Assembly: GCF_006442545.2 (NCBI RefSeq)
Contig: NZ_CP083952.1
Coordinates: 4,937,501 to 5,001,500 of the forward strand
Length of the DNA: 64,000 nucleotides
Direction: 5' to 3'
DNA from: Mesorhizobium sp. B2-1-8
Lineage (GTDB): Bacteria > Pseudomonadota > Alphaproteobacteria > Rhizobiales > Rhizobiaceae
Shown here: positions 44,782 to 53,310 of the stretch, piece after piece
Layout: every line of letters starts with the position of its first letter
Numbering within the stretch: the stretch's first letter is position 1
The notes under the pieces: model-generated
Told to the model about the DNA's origin: nothing
Database searches by the model: none
The model's input: the letters and a program-made list of their open reading frames with translations, nothing else
Made by a program: the position numbers and the translations under genes

Positions 44782-45564
44782 TCAGTTGGTCAAGCCGATC
44801 TCGCGCATCTTGACATAGACGATCTCGTCGGGCTCGCCGGTCTGCGGCAACCCGAACAGCGACTGGAATTCCTTGATCGCCGCCTTGGTGCGCGCACCGA
44901 CGACACCATCCAGTTGCATGTCGTCATTGCCGAAGGCCTTGAGCCCGGCCTGGATCTTGACGATGCGGGGATCAGGCCCCTGCGAAGCGGTATTCGTCTG
45001 TGCCTCATTCGTCTGCAAGGAGACGGGAACGGCGGCCGGCGCCACATCGGGACGAGGCCGCGGCTTGGGCACGGCGGCGGTCTTAGGCGTTGCGCCCAGC
45101 TGGTCCAGCAGCAGCGCGTCGATCTCGCCCGAGGCGTTCAATCCGACCTTCTGCTGATAGGCCTGTATGGCCTTGCGCGTGTTGGGGCCGGAAATGCCGT
45201 CGACGGTGCCGGAATAGAAATCGAGATCCTTCAAAATGCCTTGCACCTGCTCGACCACGGGATCGCCCTTGATCGGGGCGGGCGCGGCATTGGACCGCAC
45301 GATGTTGATCGTCGTCTCCGGCTCGTCGGCGGCGGCGTGCGGAAAGCCCTGGAAATGACGCGTGGCGAAAAACGCCCCGGCGTGCGGGAAAGGCTGATAC
45401 CACAGCGCGTTCGCCGAGACGTAGAACAGCGTCACCAGGAATGCGGTCGATCCTCCCACCAGGACGGGATTGCGCGAAATCATGCCGCCGACGGCGATGG
45501 CGCCGTCCTGAAAGGCGTTGCTGCGGCGTTTGACCGCCTTAGCCTGTTTTGCGGAGCGAGCCAT
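44782..45564 (-). CDS. Peptidoglycan-binding-domain protein with membrane anchor
   Basis: A 260-residue protein. A transmembrane segment (PVLVGGSTAFLVTLFYVSAN) lies at about residues 33-52. Two PG_binding_1 repeats follow: VQGILKDLDFYSGTVDGISG with NTRKAIQAYQQKVGL, and IQAGLKAFGNDDMQLDGVVG with RTKAAIKEFQSLFGL. Placed on the periplasmic side it would bind the cell wall. RBS AAAGGGGAC. Its start lies inside the histidine kinase gene (26-bp overlap), so the two are coupled. Confidence 0.88.
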   Translation of the reverse strand: MARSAKQAKAVKRRSNAFQDGAIAVGGMISRNPVLVGGSTAFLVTLFYVSANALWYQPFPHAGAFFATRHFQGFPHAAADEPETTINIVRSNAAPAPIKGDPVVEQVQGILKDLDFYSGTVDGISGPNTRKAIQAYQQKVGLNASGEIDALLLDQLGATPKTAAVPKPRPRPDVAPAAVPVSLQTNEAQTNTASQGPDPRIVKIQAGLKAFGNDDMQLDGVVGARTKAAIKEFQSLFGLPQTGEPDEIVYVKMREIGLTN

Positions 45565-47350
45565 TTGCGTCCCCTTTCGCCCTCGTCACCGGCATCGTCA
45601 GCACTCCGGTCGGGTTGGCGGGGCGTCCCTTCGGCCCGCTGACCGGCAGGCTGATGGTCACCGTGGTACCCTCGCCCGGCATGCTTTCGATCGACATGGT
45701 CCCTTCGTGCAAGGCCACCAGCCCCTTCACCAGGGAAAGGCCAAGACCCGTCCCCTCGAAACGGCGGGTATAGTCGTTCTGGATCTGCATAAAGGGTTTG
45801 CCGAGATTGGCGAAATCCTCCTCGGCAATGCCGATGCCGGTGTCCCTGACCCAGAAATGCAGACGTGAGCCGATCCGCTTGGCGCCGACGACGACATCGC
45901 CGCCGTCGGGCGTGAACTTGATCGCGTTGGAAACGAGGTTGATGAGCATCTGCTGTACTGCGCGGCGATCCGCATTGATATCGCCTGCGTCGGGGGCGAT
46001 CTGAGTCTGCAGGTCGATGTTCTTGGCCTGCGCCTGCAGCCGCATCATCGACTGGCACATGTCGACGGCTTCCATGAACCGGAACGGCTCCGGTTCGGTG
46101 GCATAGGCGCCCGATTCGATCCTCGATACGTCGAGTATGGATGTCACGACCGCCAGCAAATGCTGGCCCGAATCGCGCACGAGGCCGACATATTCCTTCT
46201 GGCGCGGGTCCTTGAAGGCGCCGAACATCTCGTGCAGCAGCATGTCGGAGAAGCCGATAATGGCATTCAAGGGCGTGCGCAGTTCATGGCTCACCACTGC
46301 AAGGAAGCGGCCCTTGGCCACTTCGGCGGCGGCCGCCGCCTCATTGGCTTGCGCCAGTTCTTCACGCAGGCGCGCTGTCTCGTCATTCTCGCGCAGGACA
46401 AGCGTGAAGACGTCGCTTTGTTCCTCGCCGCGCAGCAGTTCGAGCGCGAATGGCTGATAGTTGTCAGCCACAAAACCATTTCCGGCGTGAGCGCCGTTGC
46501 CAGTCTGGGGCAGCCTGATGCGCAATTCGAGGCGGCGCGACAGTGCGCCGTCACGCATGTCGGCCAGGGCGCTGAGATAGGAGACACGGTCCGACAGGTG
46601 GACGCGATCGAAGAGGCCCGTTCCGGACAACAGCTCAGGCGGCAATTTCAGAAGCGTGCGCGCTTTGGCGGACACATCCATGACTTCGCCGTGGCGGGCA
46701 ACCCGCAAGACCACCGCGTCGATGATGTCTTCCAGTCGGTCACCGGCATCGACCGTATCGGCCGCGCCGGCGGCGCCGCGAAACGCCGATATGCGCGGGA
46801 TGAGGGTCAGCGCCCAGGCCAACGGCACCAGCCAGTGCCAGGCGGCGATGTGCGCGTCCGCGAATGGAAGGAAGGCGGCCGACAGGGACTGAAGGGCGAT
46901 GGCGATGACGGCCGAGGCGCCTCCCCACAATGCCGCACGCCGCGAGGCGCCGATCCACCAGGCTTCGAATGGCAGCGCAAGCGCAAGCATGGCGACAGGT
47001 GAACTCAATCCGCCGGCGGCACCGATAAGACCGCCAAGGGCAATCGCCGCCATCGCCAGGGCGATGGGTCCCGCGGCGGCCATCTTGCCGGTCGCTGCTA
47101 GCAGCAGCGCGACGAACCAGCACAGTCCAAAGGCCGCGAAAATGGCGGCCATGGTCACGGCCGCCCCCATGCCCGATGTAACCAGCGTGACCGCGGCACC
47201 CGCTGCAAAGAATGGCGCGGCCAGCATGACGCCGATGAAACGGCGCTGGCGCTCGCGGTCGCTCCGCCCGAGAACGCCGGGATGAACCATGCGTTCACAA
47301 CCGGCCGCCATTGCGCCAGGCAATTCAGCGTATCTGGCCTCGATCGGCAT
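45539..47350 (-). CDS. Multi-pass membrane sensor histidine kinase (DivJ-like)
   Basis: About 603 residues from the ATG at 47350; ATGs at 47425 and 47290 are alternatives. Six or so N-terminal hydrophobic helices (MAAIFAAFGLCWFVALLLA, AIALGGLIGAAGGLSSPVAM), a PAS-like linker, then H-box VVSHELRTPLNAIIGFSDML, N-box INLVSNAIKFT, G1 DTGIGIAEED and G2 GTGLGLSLVKG. Layout resembles DivJ, the kinase opposing PleC in the DivK circuit; this is a suggestion only. It overlaps the peptidoglycan-binding gene. Confidence 0.85.
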   Translation of the reverse strand: MPIEARYAELPGAMAAGCERMVHPGVLGRSDRERQRRFIGVMLAAPFFAAGAAVTLVTSGMGAAVTMAAIFAAFGLCWFVALLLAATGKMAAAGPIALAMAAIALGGLIGAAGGLSSPVAMLALALPFEAWWIGASRRAALWGGASAVIAIALQSLSAAFLPFADAHIAAWHWLVPLAWALTLIPRISAFRGAAGAADTVDAGDRLEDIIDAVVLRVARHGEVMDVSAKARTLLKLPPELLSGTGLFDRVHLSDRVSYLSALADMRDGALSRRLELRIRLPQTGNGAHAGNGFVADNYQPFALELLRGEEQSDVFTLVLRENDETARLREELAQANEAAAAAEVAKGRFLAVVSHELRTPLNAIIGFSDMLLHEMFGAFKDPRQKEYVGLVRDSGQHLLAVVTSILDVSRIESGAYATEPEPFRFMEAVDMCQSMMRLQAQAKNIDLQTQIAPDAGDINADRRAVQQMLINLVSNAIKFTPDGGDVVVGAKRIGSRLHFWVRDTGIGIAEEDFANLGKPFMQIQNDYTRRFEGTGLGLSLVKGLVALHEGTMSIESMPGEGTTVTISLPVSGPKGRPANPTGVLTMPVTRAKGDANGSLRKTG

Positions 47351-47824
47351 CAACTCAACGCACTCGCACTCGTCGTGAACAGCTCTGCTTTCGCAGATTG
47401 TCTTGGTTGGCTTTGAAACTCGCATTCAGCGTTTAAGGAATGGATAAGGCAGGGCCGACCAAGGCCGGCCCTGCGGCAAATATCGGGATGACGGCGGCCA
47501 AAAACCCGGGCAAATGCAGCCATAGTAAACGGAGGGTTATTCGCGAACGCCCGCCATCAGCGGCCCAGAAGCAGGAACGGGATCGCCGTCGTTTGCGAAA
47601 AATATCGTATAAACAATTACATAGATGGTTATCGGATGGTAACGAGAATCGTTCCGATACGAAACAAATCGACAGCAAAAACGCTTCGTTTCGAGTTTGC
47701 CTAAAATTTGAGGAAAATTCTCGGCGATCGTGCAAGCCGTCCTTCGTGCCTGCGTGCCAACATCCTGCCCATAAAAGAGGTCATGCCATGTCATGCATGA
47801 TCCGGTCACGACGAGAGGCGAGGC
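47351..47824. other. Gene-free region upstream of the kinase and of the DUF5330 gene
   Basis: No supportable gene. A 9-bp stem (GCAGGGCCG, 47449-47457, pairing with 47466-47474) lies about 100 bp from the kinase start. From 47585 to 47715 the sequence is conspicuously AT-rich for this genome (for example TATAAACAATTACATAGATG), as expected of a promoter or nucleoid-protein/MucR target. Short open frames here lack ribosome binding sites. Confidence 0.5.
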
Positions 47825-48175
47825 ATGTTCTTCCTGATAAGAATGGCTTTCTGGTTTTCACTGGTGCTGCTGGCGCTGCCGCTGGGTGTCGGGTCCGATG
47901 AAACGGGCCAGGAAAGCGTCGGGCCCATCCAGGCCCTGTTCGCGGCGCGCGACGCTGTCGGCGACATCGCCGGGATATGCGAACGCAAGCCCGAAGTCTG
48001 CGAGACGGGCAAATCGGCGATGCACACCATCACCGCACGAGCCAAGGAGACCGCCAAGATCGCGGCCGCCATGCTGGACGACAAGTCCGCCGGCCCCGAC
48101 ACATCGACAATGACGGGCAGCGTGCCGGAAGAAATCGTCCTGCCCGAAACGGTCAATCTGCCGATAGAGAATTAA
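47825..48175 (+). CDS. DUF5330 family small exported protein
   Basis: A 116-residue protein with an N-terminal hydrophobic segment (FFLIRMAFWFSLVLLALPLG). Then comes AARDAVGDIAGICERKPEVC, a conserved region with two cysteines 7 apart, and TITARAKETAKIAAAMLDD. Matches the rhizobial DUF5330 family of unknown function. Secreted or anchored in the inner membrane. GAGAGGCGAGGC precedes the ATG. Confidence 0.85.
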   Translation: MFFLIRMAFWFSLVLLALPLGVGSDETGQESVGPIQALFAARDAVGDIAGICERKPEVCETGKSAMHTITARAKETAKIAAAMLDDKSAGPDTSTMTGSVPEEIVLPETVNLPIEN

Positions 48176-48190
48176 GCCGTCTCGACGGCG

Positions 48191-48238
48191 CACCGCGGAC
48201 CGTCGGCCCTCTCGACGCCCGCGGTGTCCTTGTTTTTT
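48191..48238 (+). terminator. Rho-independent terminator after DUF5330
   Basis: CACCGCGG (48191-48198) pairs with CCGCGGTG (48219-48226) and is followed by TCCTTGTTTTTT. It lies 16 bp after the stop. Confidence 0.75.
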
Positions 48239-48275
48239 CCGTGACGCGGCGCCGTCGCGTCACTATATCCGGGTC

Positions 48276-48704
48276 ATGACGACCACGATCCAGACGATCC
48301 GAGACGACTTCTCATTCCTCGAGGAATGGGAGGACCGCTATCGTTACGTCATCGAGCTTGGCGAAGCGCTGCCTCCCTTCCCCGATGCGGAGCGTAACGC
48401 CGTCAACAAGGTGCCAGGTTGCGTCAGCCAGGTCTGGCTTACCACCGAACGGGGTCCGGGCGCCGATCCCGTCATCACCTTTACAGGCGATTCGGACGCC
48501 CATATCGTGCGCGGACTGGTAGCGATCATGCTGGCGCTGTTTTCCGGAAAGTCGGCCAGCGAAATCCAGAAAACCGATGCTGAAACGACGCTGAAGGCAC
48601 TCGGCCTCGACGAGCACCTGTCACCCCAGCGCGCCAATGGCCTTCGCTCGATGGTCAAGCGCATCAAACGCGACGCCGAGATGGCGCTCGCGCAGACTGC
48701 CTGA
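48276..48704 (+). CDS. sufE: SufE family cysteine desulfurase activator
   Basis: A 142-residue protein. The sulfur-accepting cysteine is C49 in NKVPGCVSQVW, with the family helix start RDDFSFLEEWEDRYRYVIEL. It accepts persulfide sulfur from SufS for Fe-S cluster assembly in the cytoplasm. The suf operon is not in the window, so this is a stand-alone copy, as usual in rhizobia. Confidence 0.93.
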   Translation: MTTTIQTIRDDFSFLEEWEDRYRYVIELGEALPPFPDAERNAVNKVPGCVSQVWLTTERGPGADPVITFTGDSDAHIVRGLVAIMLALFSGKSASEIQKTDAETTLKALGLDEHLSPQRANGLRSMVKRIKRDAEMALAQTA

Positions 48705-48803
48705 CAGGCTTTCTGCCTGCGATCTTCTTTGTTTTGACGCAATTCCAAAAGCGTTTCGCGTCGAAACGGATTCAGGCGACGCGCTTTTGGTCTTTGTTTT
48801 TGT

Positions 48804-48852
48804 GCATGTCGTCTTCCCAAAACCGAGGTCACTTTTGGGCGACATGCATTAG
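48804..48852 (+). repeat. Hairpin repeat, copy 1
   Basis: A 49-nt element: arms GCATGTCG (48804-48811) and CGACATGC (48840-48847) enclose an inner stem CCCAAAA/TTTTGGG, ending ATTAG. A second copy lies at 54880-54928 with compensating stem changes. Further mosaic-like inverted sequence (AAAGCG...CGCTTT) follows directly to about 48872. Resembles the intergenic palindromic repeats common in Mesorhizobium. Confidence 0.8.
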
Positions 48853-48920
48853 GGAAAGCGCAACGCGCTTTGCCCGGGAAAACCGGTTCACACTTTCATG
48901 GAATTACTCTCGCCCGCAAA

Positions 48921-48950
48921 ATCAAACGGCGCCCGAAGGCGCCGTTTGAT
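48921..48950 (-). terminator. Terminator of the MucR gene
   Basis: A perfect 13-bp stem (ATCAAACGGCGCC, tetraloop, complement) lies 26 bp past the mucR stop. Read on the minus strand it ends in GATTTTG, a short T-run. Confidence 0.8.
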
Positions 48951-48976
48951 TTCAGTTCTAATCCGGCAAGCCGCGA

Positions 48977-49402
48977 CTACCGCGCCTTGCGCTTGCGGCC
49001 AAGGCCCATCTTCTTGGCAAGCTGCGAACGGGCCGCCGCGTAGTTCGGGGCAACCATCGGATAGCTTGGGTCCAGGTTCCACTTTTCGCGATACTGATCG
49101 GGCGTCAAATCGTAGTGGGTCATCAGGTGACGCTTGAGCGACTTGAACTTCTTGCCGTCCTCAAGACAGACAATGTAGTCGTCATGAACCGAGCGCTTCG
49201 GGTTGACAGCCGGCTTCTGCTTGTCGGCAGGCGGCTGTTCGACGGTTCCGCCCACACGCCCGAGAGCGGCATGGACATCGGATATCAGGTTCGGCAGTTC
49301 GCCGACCGGCACGGGATTGTTGCTGACATAGGCAGCCACCACATCGGCGGTTAGCTCGATCAGCGCATCATTGTTTCGGGAAGGTGTTTCGACAATATCC
49401 AT
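48977..49402 (-). CDS. mucR: MucR/Ros-family zinc-finger transcriptional regulator
   Basis: A 141-residue regulator. The start at 49402 ([20 protein letters not shown]) is the standard MucR start. The finger region reads C79-L-E-D82[10 protein letters not shown]92-LMT-H96: the usual second cysteine is Asp, giving a Cys-Asp-His-His set. The flanking basic C terminus ([13 protein letters not shown]) is typical. MucR proteins bind AT-rich DNA, silence exopolysaccharide, motility and symbiosis genes, and autoregulate; non-canonical fingers are described in Mesorhizobium homologues. Several paralogues usually exist. Confidence 0.94.
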   Translation of the reverse strand: MDIVETPSRNNDALIELTADVVAAYVSNNPVPVGELPNLISDVHAALGRVGGTVEQPPADKQKPAVNPKRSVHDDYIVCLEDGKKFKSLKRHLMTHYDLTPDQYREKWNLDPSYPMVAPNYAAARSQLAKKMGLGRKRKAR

Positions 49403-49748
49403 GGTCTTCAGGCCCCAACAAGAGTTACGTCGGTCTGTGCCCTTTTTTACAATCAGGGCATTGCACGAATTTTGCGCAGATAGAGCTGCGACGATTCGTG
49501 TCACGGGGACATCAATGCGACCACACGTCAAGTAAGTCAATTCGCTCCGCGCATTATATTTAGGAATGATGATCAACTATTCCGGGATCAGCTTCAATCT
49601 TTCGTGCGCCATGTAATTTTTCGATATTTCGGTCGCCAAACCGACAAAGGCTGACGTTGGGTCAGCTAACCGTTACATTCGCGATAACTCACAAAGCAAG
49701 TTTCAATGCTCCGGTTTTCTTGGCGGCCAAACCGACAAGCTTGGTTGT
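49403..49748. other. MucR upstream region
   Basis: About 346 bases with no convincing gene. It includes AT-rich tracts (CCCTTTTTTACAATC near 49440; GCGCATTATATTTAGG near 49550), plausible MucR autoregulatory sites, and two copies of the short phrase GGCCAAACCGACAA/CGCCAAACCGACAA (around 49633 and 49726). Confidence 0.45.
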
Positions 49749-49898
49749 TCATATCTGTTCACAAAACCACAGGTTGCCAACCCATTGCGCACTGGCCACT
49801 TGCCAAGCCGCGAATACGGTCGCATGAGACTGGCCGGCAAAGACCAGAGTTAGCAAAACAACGGCGAAGGCCGCAGTAATACGAGACCGAATGGTCAT
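49749..49898 (-). CDS. Putative 49-codon secreted peptide
   Basis: An ATG at 49898 preceded by a near-perfect GGGAGGAGAAG ribosome binding site opens a 49-residue frame. The first 26 residues form a Sec signal (MTIRSRITAAFAVVLLTLVF, then AGQSHA with a good A-x-A-type cleavage site), leaving a mature peptide of 23 residues rich in Trp/Val/Ala with one cysteine (AAWQVASAQWVGNLWFCEQI). No homology recognised. It lies alone between mucR and the divergent oligopeptidase B gene. It could be a real small peptide or a truncated gene. Confidence 0.55.
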   Translation of the reverse strand: MTIRSRITAAFAVVLLTLVFAGQSHATVFAAWQVASAQWVGNLWFCEQI

Positions 49899-50011
49899 CT
49901 TCTCTCCTCCCGGCCATCTCATGGGCCGTCACCACCTCTACGCCACGGCTCTTGAACCGCCCTGATCGGCGTGTTCATTCGTCGTTCAAGATATTTCCAG
50001 AGCGAGACTCA

Positions 50012-52111
50012 ATGACCAGGACTTCCCGATTTCCAATCGTCAACCCGCCTGCCCCCGAAAAAAGGCCGGTCTCCGACACACATCACGGCATCACGCGAAC
50101 TGACGAATATGCCTGGCTCAGGGCGGATAATTGGCAGGAGATGTTCAGGGATCCATCGTTGCTCGATCCTGGGATCCGCGCCGAACTCGAAGCCGAGAAT
50201 GCCTACCAATCGACGCTGATGGCCGACACATCGGATCTGCAAAAGCAGCTTTTCAAGGAAATGAAGGGCCGCATCAAGGAAGACGATTCTTCCGTTCCCA
50301 TGAAGGACGGGCCTTACGCCTACGGGTCTTCCTTCAAGCTTGGCGGCGAGCAGCCGCGCTATTTCCGCATGCCGCGCGATGGCGGACCCGAGCAGATTCT
50401 GCTCGACGGCGACGCCGAGGCCGAGGGCAAGGCCTATTTCCGGCTCGGCGGCGTCGAACATTCGGCCGATCATCGCAAGCTCCTGTGGGCCTTCGATGAC
50501 AAGGGTTCCGAATTCTACACGCTGCGTGTGCGCGACCTTGCCGATGGCAAGGAACTGGCGGACCAGATTCCCGCCACCGGCGGTTCGGGCGTGTGGGACG
50601 CGGGCAATGACGGGTTCTTCTATACGCGTCTCGATCCAAACCACCGGCCGTCGAAGGTGCTGTTCCACGCACTGGGGCGGGCCCCTGAAAACGACCGCCT
50701 GATCTACGAGGAAACCGACCCCGGCTTCTTCATGAACGTCGACGGGACCCGCAACAATCAATGGATCATGATCGGCATCAATGACCATGAGACTTCGGAA
50801 TACCGCCTGCTGAGCGCCAGCGATCCGTTTGCCGAGCCTAAGCTGGTTTCGGCGCGCGAGACCGGCCTTCAATATGAGCTGGAGGAAGGCGGCGACATCT
50901 TCTTCGTCCTGACCAATGCGGACGGTGCCAAGGACTTCAAGATCATGACGGCGCCGGCGAGCGATCCGGTCCGCGCCAACTGGCAGGAACTGGTGCCACA
51001 TGAACCGGGCCGGCTGATCCTGTCGGTGATCGGCTTCAAGGACCACATGGTCCGGCTCGAGCGCAAGGAAGGCCTGCCGCGTATCGTCGTGCGTGACCGT
51101 GCCAGCGGCGAAGAGCATCTGATTTTCTTCGATGAGGAAGCCTTCTCGCTCGGCCTTTCAGGGTCCCTGGAATACGACACCGAGATGATGTGCTTCTCCT
51201 ACTCGTCGATGACGACGCCGTCGCAGATGTTCGACTACAACATGCGTACCCGTGAGCGCGTTCTGCTCAAGACCCAGGAAGTGCCGTCCGGCCACGACCC
51301 CCATCACTACGTCACGAGGCGGCTGATGGCGCCCGCGCCCGATGGCGAACTGGTGCCGATCTCGCTTTTGCATCACCGCGACACGCCGCTGGACGGCTCC
51401 GCGCCTTGCCTGCTCTACGGCTACGGCTCCTACGGCATTGCCGTGCCGGCCGCCTTCAATACCAACTGGTTCTCGCTGGTCGACCTCGGCGTGGTATTTG
51501 CCATTGCCCATGTCCGCGGCGGCAAGGACAAGGGTTATGGCTGGTACGATGACGGCAAGCGGGCGCACAAGATGAACACCTTCACCGATTTCATCGCCTG
51601 CGCCCGCCACCTCGTTGCCGAACGCTATACCACGCATGACCGCATCGTCGCGCAAGGCGGCTCGGCCGGCGGCATGCTGATGGGCGCCGTCGCCAATATG
51701 GCGCCGGATTGCTTCGGGGGCATCGTGGCCGAGGTTCCGTTCGTCGATGTGCTTACCACCATGCTCGACGCGACGCTGCCGCTGACCCCGCCGGAATGGC
51801 CGGAATGGGGCAATCCGATCGCGTCGGCCGATGATTACCGGACGATCGCCGCCTATTCGCCCTACGACAACGTCGCCGCGCTCGACTATCCGCCGATCCT
51901 GGCGCTCGCCGGTTTGACCGATCCACGCGTCACCTATTGGGAGCCGGCCAAGTGGGTGGCGCGGCTGCGTGACCGCAAGAGCGGCGACAATCCGGTGCTG
52001 TTCAAGATCAACATGGATTCCGGCCATGCCGGTGCGTCCGGCCGCTTTTCCCGGCTGGAGGAGATCGCCTATACTTATGCCTTCACGCTGAAGGTGACGG
52101 ACAAGGCATAG
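50012..52111 (+). CDS. ptrB: Oligopeptidase B (S9 prolyl oligopeptidase family)
   Basis: A 699-residue serine peptidase with an N-terminal beta-propeller (DEYAWLRADNWQEMFRDPS; FRLGGVEHSADHRKLLWAFD) and a C-terminal hydrolase domain. Nucleophile S551 sits in GGSAGGM; Asp and His of the triad are in LTDPRVTYWEP and MDSGHAG. It cleaves after basic residues in short peptides. The ATG at 50012 (MTRTSRFPIVNPPAPEKRP) is preferred over the frame start at 49952, which reads through promoter DNA. Confidence 0.93.
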   Translation: MTRTSRFPIVNPPAPEKRPVSDTHHGITRTDEYAWLRADNWQEMFRDPSLLDPGIRAELEAENAYQSTLMADTSDLQKQLFKEMKGRIKEDDSSVPMKDGPYAYGSSFKLGGEQPRYFRMPRDGGPEQILLDGDAEAEGKAYFRLGGVEHSADHRKLLWAFDDKGSEFYTLRVRDLADGKELADQIPATGGSGVWDAGNDGFFYTRLDPNHRPSKVLFHALGRAPENDRLIYEETDPGFFMNVDGTRNNQWIMIGINDHETSEYRLLSASDPFAEPKLVSARETGLQYELEEGGDIFFVLTNADGAKDFKIMTAPASDPVRANWQELVPHEPGRLILSVIGFKDHMVRLERKEGLPRIVVRDRASGEEHLIFFDEEAFSLGLSGSLEYDTEMMCFSYSSMTTPSQMFDYNMRTRERVLLKTQEVPSGHDPHHYVTRRLMAPAPDGELVPISLLHHRDTPLDGSAPCLLYGYGSYGIAVPAAFNTNWFSLVDLGVVFAIAHVRGGKDKGYGWYDDGKRAHKMNTFTDFIACARHLVAERYTTHDRIVAQGGSAGGMLMGAVANMAPDCFGGIVAEVPFVDVLTTMLDATLPLTPPEWPEWGNPIASADDYRTIAAYSPYDNVAALDYPPILALAGLTDPRVTYWEPAKWVARLRDRKSGDNPVLFKINMDSGHAGASGRFSRLEEIAYTYAFTLKVTDKA

Positions 52112-52130
52112 CTTACGGAGGAACGCCGCG

Positions 52131-52757
52131 GTGATCGATCTGTCCACATTGATAGCCTACATCGCGGTTGTGTTCGGCTTTGTCTTCATTCCGGGTCCTG
52201 CCACGCTGTTGACGATCGCGCGCGCGACAAGTTCGGGAACGAGGGTCGGGATCGCCACCGGCGCCGGGATCGCGGCCGGCGACGTGTTTCATACCGTCAT
52301 GGCGATGGTCGGCATCTCGGCGATCATCGCCACATCGGCGACGCTGTTCAGCATCGTAAAGTATATCGGCGCGGCCTACCTCGTTTACCTCGGCATTCGC
52401 GCCATCATCGAGAAAGCGCCGACCAATCCGACCGCCGGCGCGCTTGCAATCTCCGCCGGCAAGGCGTTTCGACAGGCCGTCCTGACCGAGGTGCTCAACC
52501 CCAAGACCGCGCTTTTCTTCCTAGCGTTCCTGCCTCAGTTCGTGCGGCCCGAAAACGGATCGGCGATGGTTCAGTTGGCCGCATTGGGGATCATCTTCGT
52601 CGTGCTGGGTCTATTCAGCACAGTGGTGTTTGCCGTGAGCGCAGGGCGGCTCGGCAGTTTCCTGCGCCGAAATCCGACGATGCTGAAATGGCAGGGCAAG
52701 GTTGTCGGCGGCATCTATTGCGCCTTGGGTGTCCGCCTGGCCTTGCAACAGCGCTGA
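52131..52757 (+). CDS. LysE-family amino acid exporter
   Basis: A 208-residue membrane protein with about six helices. Family motif FIPGPATLLTIARATSSGTR near the N terminus, then GIAAGDVFHTVMAMVG and LNPKTALFFLAFLPQF. Exports amino acids or related compounds. GTG start with GGAGGAAC upstream, 19 bp after oligopeptidase B, so probably co-transcribed. Confidence 0.92.
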   Translation: MIDLSTLIAYIAVVFGFVFIPGPATLLTIARATSSGTRVGIATGAGIAAGDVFHTVMAMVGISAIIATSATLFSIVKYIGAAYLVYLGIRAIIEKAPTNPTAGALAISAGKAFRQAVLTEVLNPKTALFFLAFLPQFVRPENGSAMVQLAALGIIFVVLGLFSTVVFAVSAGRLGSFLRRNPTMLKWQGKVVGGIYCALGVRLALQQR

Positions 52758-52908
52758 GGCCAGGCGGCCCAGGTTTGCCGGCAGGCATGATGATCATGAT
52801 TTTTTGAGTTCCGCCCGGCTGATTTTCGCTCGCAATTGCGACGGTCGCGCGCTACCCAAAGCACGATTTTCCCGGGCAACGAAGCCCGAACTCGCACAAG
52901 GGTCCATT

Positions 52909-53310
52909 ATGCTGCTCGTCGACGTCTATCTCGACAAATCGCCGATCCAGGGCATCGGCGTGTTTGCCAAGAACCACATTGCCAAGGGCACGCTGGTCTG
53001 GAGGCTCGACCCCCGGTTCGACCGGATCATCGACGTCGAGACCTATGAGAGCGAGACCGGGCCGGTGAAGAACTATCTCGACCGCTATTCCTACCCCGAC
53101 CGGCGCGATCCGGCCTATATCGTCTTCGAAGCCGACGACGCCCGCTACATGAACCATGACGACGAGCCGAATTGCGATGTCTCGTCGCCCGAGGAAACCT
53201 ACGCCTTGCGCGACATCACCCCGGGTGAGGAATTGACCTGCAACTACCACCATTTCTTCGAAACGGGCTTCGATTTCCTCGGCGATCGCCACCTGGAATC
53301 CGAAGATTAG
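52909..53310 (+). CDS. Small SET-domain protein
   Basis: A 133-residue protein that is little more than a SET domain: start region DKSPIQGIGVFAKNHIAKGT, the NH-x4-NC motif (YMNHDDEPNCDV) and GEELTCNY with the conserved Tyr. SET proteins transfer methyl groups from SAM to lysines; bacterial ones are small and poorly studied. No post-SET cysteines. Convergent 4-bp overlap with the diheme cytochrome gene. The substrate is unknown. Confidence 0.85.
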   Translation: MLLVDVYLDKSPIQGIGVFAKNHIAKGTLVWRLDPRFDRIIDVETYESETGPVKNYLDRYSYPDRRDPAYIVFEADDARYMNHDDEPNCDVSSPEETYALRDITPGEELTCNYHHFFETGFDFLGDRHLESED

